From Tenuifilum thalassicum (GTDB lineage: Bacteria > Bacteroidota > Bacteroidia > Bacteroidales > Tenuifilaceae), in assembly GCF_013265555.1 (NCBI RefSeq), contig NZ_CP041345.1, positions 1,348,581 to 1,412,580 of the forward strand: 64,000 bases of DNA. The letters run 5' to 3'. This document shows, one piece after another, positions 8,754 to 17,616 of the stretch. The notes under the pieces were generated by a model, which was given only the letters and a program-made list of their open reading frames with translations, was not told the DNA's origin and made no database searches. The number at the start of each line of letters is the position of its first letter. The first letter of the stretch is position 1. The translations under genes and the position numbers were made by a program.

Positions 8754-9755
8754 TTAATGGCCAAGAGTAGCAACCATTACTGCTTTAATAGTGTGTACGC
8801 GGTTTTCTGCTTCATCAAAAACAATTGATGCATCTGATTCAAAAACATCTTCGGTAACCTCCATGGCCTCTAAACCGAATTTCTGGTAGATTTCTTCACC
8901 TATAACTGTTTCGCGGTTGTGGAAGGCAGGTAAACAGTGCATAAACTTACAGTTAGGGTTACCTGTCATTTCCATAACCTTGCTATTAACCTGATAGGGT
9001 TTAAGTAGTTTTATTCTTTCCTCCCATACTGAGTCGGGTTCACCCATTGATACCCATACATCGGTATAAAGGAAATCGCAACCCTTAACACCTTCCTCTA
9101 CGTTCTCGGTTAAGGTAATTTTGGCTCCGGTTTGCTTTGCAATTTCTTGGCAGGTTTTTACTAGCTCTTCGCTAGGCCAGCATGCTTTTGGTGCACATGC
9201 TCTAAAATCCATGCCCATTTTTGCAGCACCAACCATAAGCGAGTTACCCATGTTATTGCGTGCATCGCCAAGATAGCAGAAAGAAACTTCGTTTAGTGGC
9301 TTGCTGCTGTGCTCACGCATGGTTAAAAAGTCGGCTAGAATTTGAGTTGGATGGTACTCGTTTGTCAAACCATTCCATACAGGAACGCCTGAGTATTTGG
9401 CCAAAGTCTCAACAATCTCTTGTGAGTAGCCTCTGTACTCAATACCATCATACATACGGCCCAATACGCGTGCAGTATCTTTCATCGACTCTTTTTTACC
9501 CATTTGCGAGCCTGAAGGACCTAGATATGTAACATTTGCTCCCTGATCATATGCTGCAACTTCAAATGCACAACGTGTTCGGGTTGAATCCTTCTCAAAA
9601 AGGATTACAATGTTTTTACCCTTTAGCCTTTGCTGCTCAGTTCCTGCATATTTAGCCTTTTTAAGATCCATTGATAGATCTAACAAGAACTGAATCTCTT
9701 TTGGAGAGAAATCAAGCAGTTTTAAGAAACTGCGGTTACGTAAGTTGAACGACAT
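8754..9755 (-). CDS. argF: Ornithine carbamoyltransferase
   Basis: This 333-residue enzyme has the carbamoyl-phosphate loop STRTRCAFE, the H-P-T-Q motif ([12 protein letters not shown]), the ornithine loop DVWVSMGE and the catalytic HCLPAFH. The S-M-G loop marks a true ornithine enzyme, not the acetyl- or succinylornithine forms found in some Bacteroidota. It interconverts ornithine plus carbamoyl phosphate with citrulline plus phosphate. The gene lies 23 bp downstream of carbamate kinase and shares its terminator. This suggests the catabolic direction (arcB role, ATP from citrulline), although an anabolic role cannot be excluded from sequence. No arginine deiminase gene is in the window. Confidence 0.93.
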   Translation of the reverse strand: MSFNLRNRSFLKLLDFSPKEIQFLLDLSMDLKKAKYAGTEQQRLKGKNIVILFEKDSTRTRCAFEVAAYDQGANVTYLGPSGSQMGKKESMKDTARVLGRMYDGIEYRGYSQEIVETLAKYSGVPVWNGLTNEYHPTQILADFLTMREHSSKPLNEVSFCYLGDARNNMGNSLMVGAAKMGMDFRACAPKACWPSEELVKTCQEIAKQTGAKITLTENVEEGVKGCDFLYTDVWVSMGEPDSVWEERIKLLKPYQVNSKVMEMTGNPNCKFMHCLPAFHNRETVIGEEIYQKFGLEAMEVTEDVFESDASIVFDEAENRVHTIKAVMVATLGH

Positions 9756-9778
9756 AGCTTCTTTTTTTTAGGTTAATA

Positions 9779-10738
9779 CTATTTTTCGTATTCCATTGTT
9801 ATTTTAGTACCAAACGACTTGTCTTCTAGTTTGGTAGCCTCTGTGATGACACTTTTCTTTCCTCCTCGTTCAATAAAATTCAAGCATGCTCTAATTTTTG
9901 GAGCCATATTACCTTCTCCAAACATCCCTTGTTCGAGGTATTTTAATGTATCGGCATGATTTAAGTGTTCTAGCTTTTTCTCATCTGGCTTTTTGTAGTT
10001 GAGATAAACATAAGGAACATCAGTGAGAATGTAAAACTCATCAGCTTTTATTTCTGCTGCCATTAATGACGAAGCCAAATCTTTGTCGATAACTGCCTCT
10101 GCAGGCCTAATGTTTTTCTCTTCGTCTATATAAACAGGAACACCGCCACCGCCAGAAGCAATTACAATGATTCCTTGACGAACTAGTTGTTCTATCACCT
10201 TTATGTTTAGTATTCCTTTAGGTTGTGGCGAAGGAACAACTCTGCGCCATCCACTCCCTGTGTCTTTAACCTCTTCTTTAAATATCCAGCCCTTTTCTTT
10301 TGCCAGGGCATCAGCTTGGGCTTTATCGTAAATCTTACCAACCCTTTTGGTTGGGTTTTTGAATGCTGGGTCATTTTGGTCAACAATAACAGGTGTTACC
10401 AGGCAGCATACCTCTTTTTCAATGCCATGCTTTTTAAGAACATTGCGCAGCATGCGCTCAATCATGTAACCTATCCCTCCTTGAGAATCGGCAACACAAA
10501 TATCCAAAGGCATTTGAGGTATGCCATACATCTGTTCTCCTGCATCGTTACGCATTAGAATATTACCAACTTGTGGTCCATTTCCATGGCTAATAACGAT
10601 GTTGTATCCCTCTTTGATAAGGTAAATAAGATTCTCTAAGGTATCGGTGGTGTTTTGTTCTTGCTCCTCAATGGTTCCCACCTGATTGCCACGCAAGAGG
10701 GCATTTCCGCCTAATGCTACTACTGCTAATTTATTCAT
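9779..10738 (-). CDS. arcC: Carbamate kinase
   Basis: This 319-residue amino-acid-kinase-family protein has the opening VVALGGNALLRGNQ, the SHGNGPQVGNIL substrate loop, VTPVIVDQNDPAF, and the ASGGGGVPV and VIDKDLASSLMA motifs typical of ArcC. It makes ATP from ADP and carbamoyl phosphate. The ATG at 10738 is chosen; an upstream GTG at 10744 is less likely. It is first of a two-gene operon with argF. A TAGCTTTG -7 element and a palindrome lie upstream. Confidence 0.93.
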   Translation of the reverse strand: MNKLAVVALGGNALLRGNQVGTIEEQEQNTTDTLENLIYLIKEGYNIVISHGNGPQVGNILMRNDAGEQMYGIPQMPLDICVADSQGGIGYMIERMLRNVLKKHGIEKEVCCLVTPVIVDQNDPAFKNPTKRVGKIYDKAQADALAKEKGWIFKEEVKDTGSGWRRVVPSPQPKGILNIKVIEQLVRQGIIVIASGGGGVPVYIDEEKNIRPAEAVIDKDLASSLMAAEIKADEFYILTDVPYVYLNYKKPDEKKLEHLNHADTLKYLEQGMFGEGNMAPKIRACLNFIERGGKKSVITEATKLEDKSFGTKITMEYEK

Positions 10739-10772
10739 AAACACAGATTTAATTTTTTTAAACTTATTACTG

Positions 10773-10780
10773 CAAAGCTA
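10773..10780 (-). promoter_or_regulatory. Candidate -7 promoter element for arcC-argF
   Basis: On the minus strand this reads TAGCTTTG, an exact match to the Bacteroidota -7 consensus TAnnTTTG, 35 bases upstream of the arcC ATG. No good -33 TTG was found at the usual spacing. Confidence 0.45.
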
Positions 10781-10821
10781 AATATTTTTTGCAATCCTAA
10801 TAAAAATATGTTTAAGTATCG

Positions 10822-10839
10822 ATAACCATTTTTGGTTAT
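10822..10839. promoter_or_regulatory. Palindrome upstream of arcC, candidate operator
   Basis: The sequence is ATAACCA, four T, then TGGTTAT: a 7-bp perfect inverted repeat with a short spacer. It lies about 45 bases upstream of the putative arcC -7 element and in the divergent gap with the lipoprotein gene. It has no T tract, so it looks more like a protein-binding site than a terminator. The regulator is unknown. Confidence 0.35.
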
Positions 10840-10952
10840 GTTTCTATGTTTAATAACATGATTTTGAAAAGTACGGTTTAGGTCATTTTATCAATGTTTG
10901 GGATTTGGATAATTTTTTTTACTTTTATAATTCATATGAAACACAGTATTGC

Positions 10953-11642
10953 ATGAGAAAAGTTTTTATCTTTCTATCAATTATTGGAATAGCTTACCTT
11001 TTTGGCTGTATTAAGAAAAAAAACCACAAAATCAATGAAGGGCAAATCACATATTCTATTGAGTACGATAGTTTAACCTTAGAGAAAATTGATAAAAAAG
11101 TACTTCCTACCACTCTGACGGTAAGATTTAAAGATAATAATACATTTAATTCAATAGAGGCGCTTTCAGGTGCTATTAATATCTCGATTATTAGCCAACC
11201 TTCTGAAGAACGATTTGTAACCTTGCTTAAGGTATTTAATAAAAAATTGTATCACGATGAGCCATATACAAGTGAACATTACCCTGCATTGTATTGCAAA
11301 ATACCTCCTGTCGTTATTGATAGTTTACAAGAAAACATTGAATACTTAGGCTTTAAGTGTAAGAAGGTTAGAGGGCACTATGCCGATTCGCCAGACTTTA
11401 ATTTCGATATAATTTTCACAAATGAAATTCAAATTGAGGACCCAAATATAAATACCCCCTTCGAAAGTGTTAAGGGGGTTATGCTTGTCTTTAACTTAAG
11501 ATTTAATAAGCTTAACATGTTTCTAAAAGCTCAATCTGTTGAAGAGGTTAGTATCAACACAAATGAATTTCAAATCCCTAGCGATTATAAGCATGTTGAT
11601 TTTACAACCATGTCAGAATTAGTCTATCTTCTTCAGCAGTAG
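10953..11642 (+). CDS. Lipoprotein of unknown function
   Basis: This 229-residue protein has a lipoprotein signal peptide (MRKVFIFLSIIGIAYLFGC) with a lipobox cysteine at residue 19. The mature part starts EGQITYSIEYDS, a strand pattern seen in several Bacteroidota secreted beta-rich families, but I do not recognise a family with confidence. The ATG at 10953 is preferred, since upstream codons from 10905 would bury the signal peptide. It is 69 bp ahead of ftsK but a separate promoter precedes ftsK. Confidence 0.7.
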   Translation: MRKVFIFLSIIGIAYLFGCIKKKNHKINEGQITYSIEYDSLTLEKIDKKVLPTTLTVRFKDNNTFNSIEALSGAINISIISQPSEERFVTLLKVFNKKLYHDEPYTSEHYPALYCKIPPVVIDSLQENIEYLGFKCKKVRGHYADSPDFNFDIIFTNEIQIEDPNINTPFESVKGVMLVFNLRFNKLNMFLKAQSVEEVSINTNEFQIPSDYKHVDFTTMSELVYLLQQ

Positions 11643-11682
11643 ACCGCTTAATTTTATTTTTTCTTTTTACGGTGTTATGTTT

Positions 11683-11690
11683 TACTTTTG
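11683..11690 (+). promoter_or_regulatory. -7 promoter element for ftsK
   Basis: TACTTTTG matches TAnnTTTG exactly and lies 21 bases before the ftsK ATG. It also argues against the in-frame TTG at 11688, which falls inside the element. Confidence 0.55.
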
Positions 11691-11711
11691 CCGTTACAAA
11701 ACGGGTTAGGT

Positions 11712-14144
11712 ATGTCCCAAAAAAAGGTTAATTCGCAACATAAGCAAAGTATTAGTTCTTCTTTTTTGTTTCAAGACGAAAGAGTTCGTTTTACAATTGG
11801 CCTATTCATACTGCTTTTTGGTATTTACATAATGCTTGCATTCATCTCCTTCCTTTTCACCTGGAAGGTTGATCAAAGTATTGAATGGGTATCGATTTTT
11901 AGTGGTGATAGTCCGGTAAGCAATTGGGGTGGACGATTGGGAGCCACATTGTCCAACCAATTCATAAACCATTGGTTTGGTATTGCAGCACTAGGTTTTC
12001 CAATGATTTTTATTTTTTGGGGCCTAAAATTGTTGAAGTTTGTCAATTTAAAACTTGTAAAAACTATTTATAAGATAGTTCTTGGAATTTTAGTTTTTTC
12101 CCTTGTTTTTGGATTTCTTTTCCGTGAATCGGGGGGCTACCTCGGAAGTGGTATTGGAGGAGCTCATGGTCTCTTCGTTGCTAACTGGCTTAAAGCTGTT
12201 TTGGGTATAGTTGGTTCAGCTTTTATCGTTACTTTTGTTTTAATTGCTTACTTAATCTATGTTAGGCCAAAAAATCTTGTTTTATTTCACAAGGGAATAG
12301 AATCGTTATATCATCTTTTTAGAAATGCTACAGTTAGGAAAGACTCAAAGAAAGAGGAGCCTGAAAACAATCCAGGTGACATACAATCTAGTTCAGTAAA
12401 TGATATTCCTAATATTGGGATGCAGGAGAATACTACAACTAATGAGTCTAATCCTTCCATTTACGACGATGAGATAAAGGTACAGGTTGAAGATAATTCT
12501 AATTTTGAGATTGAAGTAAAACCACTAGATGTATCGGTAGAGGTAAAGAATGAAGACGAAACCCAAGATAAGGATAACTTTACAGTTGAGCGCATTGAGG
12601 AGAAAGAGATGGCTGTTTCCGATATAAACGACCAGGAACTTTATGACCCAACGCTTGAATTATCAAACTATCAGAAGCCTTTAATAGAACTCCTTGAGGA
12701 TTACAAGAATACCGATTCTCCCGTTACTAATGAGATGTTGGTAGAGAACAAGAATAAAATTGTAGAAACCCTATCACACTATAAAATCCAGATTGATAAG
12801 ATTAAAGCAACTATAGGTCCAACAGTTACCCTTTACGAAATTGTTCCCGCTCCAGGAATTAGAATTAGCAAGATTAAAAGCTTAGAAGATGATATAGCAT
12901 TAAGCTTATCGGCTTTAGGTATTAGAATTATTGCCCCTATACCTGGGAAAGGAACCATTGGTATTGAGGTTCCCAACCAGAAACCCGAAATCGTTTCGAT
13001 GCTTTCAGTGATAAAGTCAAAGAAATTTCAGGAGTGCAAATATGAGTTGGCCATTGCCCTTGGGAAAACGATTTCCAACGAGATTTTCATGCTAGACCTT
13101 ACCAAGCTGCCTCACCTGCTAATTGCAGGTGCTACTGGACAAGGTAAATCTGTTGGGTTAAATGCAATTATTACTTCGTTACTATACAAAAAGCACCCAT
13201 CGGAAATAAAATTTGTACTTATTGACCCCAAGCGTGTTGAACTAACCCTTTACAATAAGCTAGAGAAACATTTTCTTGCTAAACTTCCCGATTCCGATGA
13301 GGCAATAATTACCGATACTCAAAAAGTGATTTACACCCTCAACTCACTTTGTGTTGAGATGGATGAACGATACAAACTTTTAAATGCGGCTAAGGTTCGA
13401 ACAATTAAGGAATACAACCAGAAATTTGTATCGAGACGGCTAAATCCAAACAACGGTCATCGCTATTTACCATACATTGTTGTTGTAATCGATGAGTTTG
13501 CCGACCTAATTATGACAGCTGGTCGTGAAGTAGAAATGCCTTTAGGCCGATTGGCACAGCTTGCACGTGCAATTGGTATTCATCTGATAATCGCAACTCA
13601 GCGTCCATCAACTAACATTATTACTGGTGTTATTAAGGCTAACTTCCCCGCGCGTATTGCATTTAGGGTGTCTTCAATGATAGATTCACGTACAATACTA
13701 GATACTCCAGGTGCAAATAATTTAATTGGGCGAGGCGATATGCTTGTTTCCACTGGGGGTGATTTAGTCCGAGTTCAATGTGCTTTTGTTGATATTCCTG
13801 AGATAGAGCGCATAACAGACTTTATTGGCAATCAACCTGGATATGCTCATTCGTATGAGTTACCAGAATATACGCCCGAAGGCCAAGAGGGACCCAATAA
13901 TATCGATTTGAAAAAGCGTGATGACCTATTTGAAGATGCAGCAAGGTTGGTTGTTCAAACACAGTCTGGTTCTACCTCGCTAATCCAGCGCAAATTTTCA
14001 ATAGGTTATAATCGTGCTGGCCGAATAATGGACCAGCTGGAGGCTGCTGGCATTGTTGGCCCTGCCGAAGGAAGCAAAACACGCCAAGTTTTAGTGGTTG
14101 ATGAGGTGTCTTTGGAACGCATTTTGAATTCATTAGCAGAATAG
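11712..14144 (+). CDS. ftsK: FtsK/SpoIIIE DNA translocase
   Basis: This 810-residue protein has four N-terminal membrane helices (roughly residues 20-190), then an acidic low-complexity linker of about 130 residues. The alpha and beta motor domains follow, with Walker A GATGQGKSVG near residue 473 and Walker B VVVIDEFADL near residue 590. A C-terminal gamma winged helix contains FSIGYNRAGRIMDQLE. FtsK pumps chromosomal DNA at the division septum and, in other bacteria, activates XerCD at dif. A XerD-type recombinase gene is also in this window. Start is ATG 11712, because 11688 is a TTG inside the promoter. Confidence 0.95.
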   Translation: MSQKKVNSQHKQSISSSFLFQDERVRFTIGLFILLFGIYIMLAFISFLFTWKVDQSIEWVSIFSGDSPVSNWGGRLGATLSNQFINHWFGIAALGFPMIFIFWGLKLLKFVNLKLVKTIYKIVLGILVFSLVFGFLFRESGGYLGSGIGGAHGLFVANWLKAVLGIVGSAFIVTFVLIAYLIYVRPKNLVLFHKGIESLYHLFRNATVRKDSKKEEPENNPGDIQSSSVNDIPNIGMQENTTTNESNPSIYDDEIKVQVEDNSNFEIEVKPLDVSVEVKNEDETQDKDNFTVERIEEKEMAVSDINDQELYDPTLELSNYQKPLIELLEDYKNTDSPVTNEMLVENKNKIVETLSHYKIQIDKIKATIGPTVTLYEIVPAPGIRISKIKSLEDDIALSLSALGIRIIAPIPGKGTIGIEVPNQKPEIVSMLSVIKSKKFQECKYELAIALGKTISNEIFMLDLTKLPHLLIAGATGQGKSVGLNAIITSLLYKKHPSEIKFVLIDPKRVELTLYNKLEKHFLAKLPDSDEAIITDTQKVIYTLNSLCVEMDERYKLLNAAKVRTIKEYNQKFVSRRLNPNNGHRYLPYIVVVIDEFADLIMTAGREVEMPLGRLAQLARAIGIHLIIATQRPSTNIITGVIKANFPARIAFRVSSMIDSRTILDTPGANNLIGRGDMLVSTGGDLVRVQCAFVDIPEIERITDFIGNQPGYAHSYELPEYTPEGQEGPNNIDLKKRDDLFEDAARLVVQTQSGSTSLIQRKFSIGYNRAGRIMDQLEAAGIVGPAEGSKTRQVLVVDEVSLERILNSLAE

Positions 14145-14156
14145 AAACATTATTTC

Positions 14157-14164
14157 TATTTTTG
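14157..14164 (+). promoter_or_regulatory. -7 promoter element for the lolA-cys run
   Basis: TATTTTTG matches TAnnTTTG and lies 22 bases before the ATG at 14187. It may give the LolA-like gene and the cys genes transcription independent of ftsK. Confidence 0.45.
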
Positions 14165-14186
14165 CATGTTTTTAAACATTAATAAG

Positions 14187-14825
14187 ATGAAGAAACTAGT
14201 TGGAGTATTATTATTGGTGGTTGGTTATAGTGCCTTCGCACAGGTTAACCCTGAAAAAGCTATTAAGCAGTTTAGCAATAAAATGCAAGCTGTAAAGTCG
14301 ATTTCTGCTACATTTTCATTTACCTTGGAAAACTTGCAGGAACATATAACCGATACCTACCAAGGGAAAATCTTGGCTAAGGATAAAATGTTTTATCTTG
14401 ATTTAATGGGAATGGAGGTTTTTTCCGATGGAAAAACCAAGTGGCAATACATTAAAGATGCCAATGAGGTAACAGTATCAAACATAAATAAAAAGGAGAA
14501 TGATTTCCTTGATGATCCTACTAAACTTTTCAAAGACTACAATAAAAACTTTAAGTATAAGTATAAAGGTATTGTAAAAGTACGGAATAAGGAATATTAC
14601 GAAGTTGATTTTTTCCCTCGCGATTTAAACCTTCCTTACTCTTCGGTTAAGTTACAGTTTAATTCTAAAACACTGGAACCTTACATGATTAGGTATCAGG
14701 GCAAAGATGGGAATAACTATATTATCAAAATAAAGAACTTTAAATCAAATGTTCCCATTCGAAATGATAGGTTCATTTTTGATTTGAAAAAGCACAAAGG
14801 TGTTGATGTAATTGATATGCGATAG
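14187..14825 (+). CDS. LolA-like outer-membrane lipoprotein carrier
   Basis: This 212-residue protein has a signal peptide (MKKLVGVLLLVVGYSAFAQ) and then the LolA fold signature: VKSISATFSFTLEN, YQGKILAKDKMFYLDL, VFSDGKTKWQYIKDANEV and ending RFIFDLKKHKGVDVIDMR. LolA proteins shuttle lipoproteins across the periplasm. The placement directly after ftsK is common in Bacteroidota and, by arrangement, also resembles the ftsK-lolA order in Proteobacteria. The ATG at 14187 is the only one that puts the signal peptide first. Confidence 0.85.
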   Translation: MKKLVGVLLLVVGYSAFAQVNPEKAIKQFSNKMQAVKSISATFSFTLENLQEHITDTYQGKILAKDKMFYLDLMGMEVFSDGKTKWQYIKDANEVTVSNINKKENDFLDDPTKLFKDYNKNFKYKYKGIVKVRNKEYYEVDFFPRDLNLPYSSVKLQFNSKTLEPYMIRYQGKDGNNYIIKIKNFKSNVPIRNDRFIFDLKKHKGVDVIDMR

Positions 14826-14833
14826 CCATAGGA

Positions 14834-15373
14834 ATGGAAACTGTTAAACCCTTTACAGTTTGGATAACTGGTTTACCTGCCTCGGGAAAGACATCTGTAG
14901 GGAAAGAGCTAAAAAAAATATTTATAATCGAGGGTTTTAGTGTAGTTTTATTAGATGGCGATGAGGTTAGAAAGGGTTTGTGCGTAGATTTAGGATTTAG
15001 TTTAGAAGATAGGATGGAAAATATAAGAAGAGTTTCAAATGTTGCATCCATTCTAAACACACAGGGATATATTGCTATTTGCTGCCTGGTATCGCCAACT
15101 AAGGAAATGAGAGGTAATGCTAGAAAAATTATTGGGTCTGAGAACTTTTTTGAGGTTCACACAAATGCTTCAGTTGAAGTTTGCAGAAAACGCGATTTTA
15201 AAGGATACTATCAACGGGCATTAAAAGGGGAGATATCAGAATTTACTGGTGTTACAAGTTTATACGAGGCTCCTGTGAATCCAAATGTCAGTGTAAATAC
15301 GGATGTAGTAGGAGTTAATGAGGCAGCCACAATTATTTTTCAAAAGTGTAAGGAGTGGTTGCAAGATCGATAA
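14834..15373 (+). CDS. cysC: Adenylyl-sulfate (APS) kinase
   Basis: This 179-residue P-loop kinase has Walker A GLPASGKTSVGKEL (residues 12-25), LLDGDEVRKGL, and the APS-binding RRVSNVASIL and DFKGYYQRALKGEI region. It phosphorylates APS to PAPS. It starts 8 bp after the LolA-like gene and is followed at 26 bp by cysD, so it heads a sulfate-activation cluster. No PAPS reductase or sulfotransferase gene follows. Confidence 0.9.
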   Translation: METVKPFTVWITGLPASGKTSVGKELKKIFIIEGFSVVLLDGDEVRKGLCVDLGFSLEDRMENIRRVSNVASILNTQGYIAICCLVSPTKEMRGNARKIIGSENFFEVHTNASVEVCRKRDFKGYYQRALKGEISEFTGVTSLYEAPVNPNVSVNTDVVGVNEAATIIFQKCKEWLQDR

Positions 15374-15399
15374 TGAAAATTCTAAATTATTATTAAGAT

Positions 15400-16308
15400 A
15401 TGAGCGAAAAGGTACCAATCAATCATTTACGTGAATTAGAGTCCGAAGCAATTTTTGTAATTCGCGAAGTGGTTGCTCAGTTTGAAAATCCAGTAATGCT
15501 ATTTAGTGGTGGAAAGGATTCCATTGTGATGTATCATCTGGCAAGGAAAGCTTTTTATCCTGCCAAAGTTCCATTCCCCCTAATGCATATCGATACTGGC
15601 CATAATTTTCAGGAAACTCTAGATTTTAGGGATTGGTTAGTTAAAGAAACTGGCGTTCAGCTAATTGTTAGGTATGTTCAGGATTCCATTGATCAAGGAA
15701 GAGTGGTTGAGGAAACAGGATACAATGCAAGTAGAAACAAGTTACAAACCGTTACCTTACTTGATGCAATAGAGGAGCTTAAAATCGATTGCGCTATGGG
15801 AGGTGGACGTCGCGACGAGGAAAAGGCTCGAGCTAAGGAAAGATTCTTCTCGCATCGCGATGAGTTTGGACAGTGGGATCCTAAAAACCAACGCCCAGAG
15901 TTATGGAACCTATTTAATGGCCGTAAAAATATAGGAGAGCATTTTAGAGTTTTCCCTATAAGCAACTGGACTGAAATGGATGTTTGGCAGTATATTTTGC
16001 TCGAGAATATTGCTATCCCATCACTTTACTTCTCTCACGAACGTGAGGTTTTTGAGCGTGATGGCGTGCTGTATGCCAAAAGCCCATACATTAAAATGAA
16101 AGATACCGAGAAGGTTGAAAAACGAATTGTGCGGTTTAGGACCATCGGTGATGCAACATGTACAGGAGCTATTGAGTCTAAAGCAAATTCTGTAGAAGAC
16201 ATTATTCGTGAGGTTGCTGCAACTAGAATTACAGAACGTGGTGGCAGGGCCGATGACAAACGCTCTGAAGCAGCAATGGAGGATAGAAAAATTGAAGGTT
16301 ATTTTTAG
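15400..16308 (+). CDS. cysD: Sulfate adenylyltransferase subunit 2
   Basis: This 302-residue PP-loop ATPase has the motif FSGGKDSIVM near residue 30, LMHIDTGHNF and GGGRRDEEKARAKER, all classic CysD landmarks. It ends EDRKIEGYF, as CysD proteins do. It forms the adenylyl-transfer half of ATP sulfurylase with CysN, making APS and pyrophosphate. It is 20 bp ahead of cysN. Confidence 0.95.
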   Translation: MSEKVPINHLRELESEAIFVIREVVAQFENPVMLFSGGKDSIVMYHLARKAFYPAKVPFPLMHIDTGHNFQETLDFRDWLVKETGVQLIVRYVQDSIDQGRVVEETGYNASRNKLQTVTLLDAIEELKIDCAMGGGRRDEEKARAKERFFSHRDEFGQWDPKNQRPELWNLFNGRKNIGEHFRVFPISNWTEMDVWQYILLENIAIPSLYFSHEREVFERDGVLYAKSPYIKMKDTEKVEKRIVRFRTIGDATCTGAIESKANSVEDIIREVAATRITERGGRADDKRSEAAMEDRKIEGYF

Positions 16309-16328
16309 GATTTTAATTGTTAATTGAA

Positions 16329-17606
16329 ATGGAAGAAAAAACTATAGAACGTTCATACCTTGATATGGAGCTTTTACGTTTCACTACTGCTGGTAGTGTT
16401 GACGACGGTAAAAGTACTCTGATTGGTCGCTTACTTTACGACTCTAAAGCTATTTTTCAGGATCAGCTTGAAGCAATTGAGCGGGCTAGTATAAAAAAGG
16501 GCGAAGAGTATGTTAATCTTGCCCTTCTTACAGATGGTTTAAGGGCTGAACGTGAACAAGGTATTACTATCGATGTTGCTTATAGGTATTTTCATACACC
16601 AAAGCGCAAGTTCATTATTGCCGATACCCCTGGGCATGTTCAGTATACCCGTAACATGGTAACTGGTGCATCAACTGCCAATGCAGCGGTAATACTTGTT
16701 GATGCTCGTCATGGTGTTATTGAGCAAACTATAAGGCACGCGTATATCGCTTCGCTTTTAAGGATCCCTCATGTTATCGTTTGTGTGAACAAGATGGATT
16801 TGGTTGAATTCAAACAGGAAGTTTTCGATGAAATTCAACAAAAGTTTCATGAGTTCTCCTCGCATCTCGATTTACATGATGTACGTTTTATTCCCATTAG
16901 CGCCCTTTTGGGCGATAATGTAGTTGAGCGATCAAAAAATATGGACTGGTATCAAGGTCCAACACTATTATATCTGCTAGAGAACCTTTACATTTCAAAT
17001 GATTATAATCAGCTCGATGCTCGTTTTCCTGTTCAGTATGTTATTCGACCTCAATCAACCGAATATCACGATTACAGAGGCTATGCTGGAAGGATGGCTA
17101 GCGGTACTTTCCGTGTAGGGGATAGGGTGAAGGTGTTGCCTTCTGGGTTCACAACCACAATTAAGGGCATCGATTTTTGGACCGATCATCTTGACTCGAT
17201 AACTGCTCCCCAGTCTGGTACAATATTGTTAGAGGATGATCTTGATGTTTCCAGGGGATGTATGATTATACCTGAAGAAAACGGAATAAAACAGGGCCAA
17301 GATGTTGAGTTGATGATTTGTTGGTTAGGCGATAAGCCAATGGTACCAGGTGGAAAATACGCCCTTAAGCATACCACTAACGATTTACGTTGTATGATTA
17401 AAGAGGTGAAGTATAAGGTTAACATTAACACACTAGAGAAAGATTATACTGATAAGGCAATTGGTATGAACGATATAGCTTGCATTTCTATAAGGACAAC
17501 TAAACCGTTATTCTATGATTCATACCGTGTGAACCGAGTAACAGGAAGTTTGATTCTTATTGATGAGGCTACAAATGTTACAGTAGGTGCTGGAATGATA
17601 ATCTAG
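16329..17606 (+). CDS. cysN: Sulfate adenylyltransferase subunit 1 (GTPase)
   Basis: This 425-residue EF-Tu-like GTPase has G1 GSVDDGKSTLIGRL, the G2 threonine in EQGITIDVAYRYF, G3 DTPGHVQYTRNM and G4 NKMD. A beta-barrel C-terminal half follows. GTP hydrolysis drives sulfate adenylylation by CysD. It carries no fused CysC domain, in agreement with a separate cysC gene two positions upstream. Start is ATG 16329; the frame also opens at a TTG at 16317. A terminator is buried in the 3' end of the convergent Nudix gene. Confidence 0.94.
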   Translation: MEEKTIERSYLDMELLRFTTAGSVDDGKSTLIGRLLYDSKAIFQDQLEAIERASIKKGEEYVNLALLTDGLRAEREQGITIDVAYRYFHTPKRKFIIADTPGHVQYTRNMVTGASTANAAVILVDARHGVIEQTIRHAYIASLLRIPHVIVCVNKMDLVEFKQEVFDEIQQKFHEFSSHLDLHDVRFIPISALLGDNVVERSKNMDWYQGPTLLYLLENLYISNDYNQLDARFPVQYVIRPQSTEYHDYRGYAGRMASGTFRVGDRVKVLPSGFTTTIKGIDFWTDHLDSITAPQSGTILLEDDLDVSRGCMIIPEENGIKQGQDVELMICWLGDKPMVPGGKYALKHTTNDLRCMIKEVKYKVNINTLEKDYTDKAIGMNDIACISIRTTKPLFYDSYRVNRVTGSLILIDEATNVTVGAGMII

Positions 17607-17616
17607 CAATCAAGAT

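Noticed and set aside
11688-11711. TTG start for ftsK
   Set aside because: The codon lies inside the TACTTTTG promoter element, and ATG 11712 gives a normal N terminus.
15374-15399. Riboswitch or leader element within the cys cluster
   Set aside because: The gaps between cysC, cysD and cysN are 20-26 bases, too short for a known sulfur riboswitch, and none was seen upstream of cysC.
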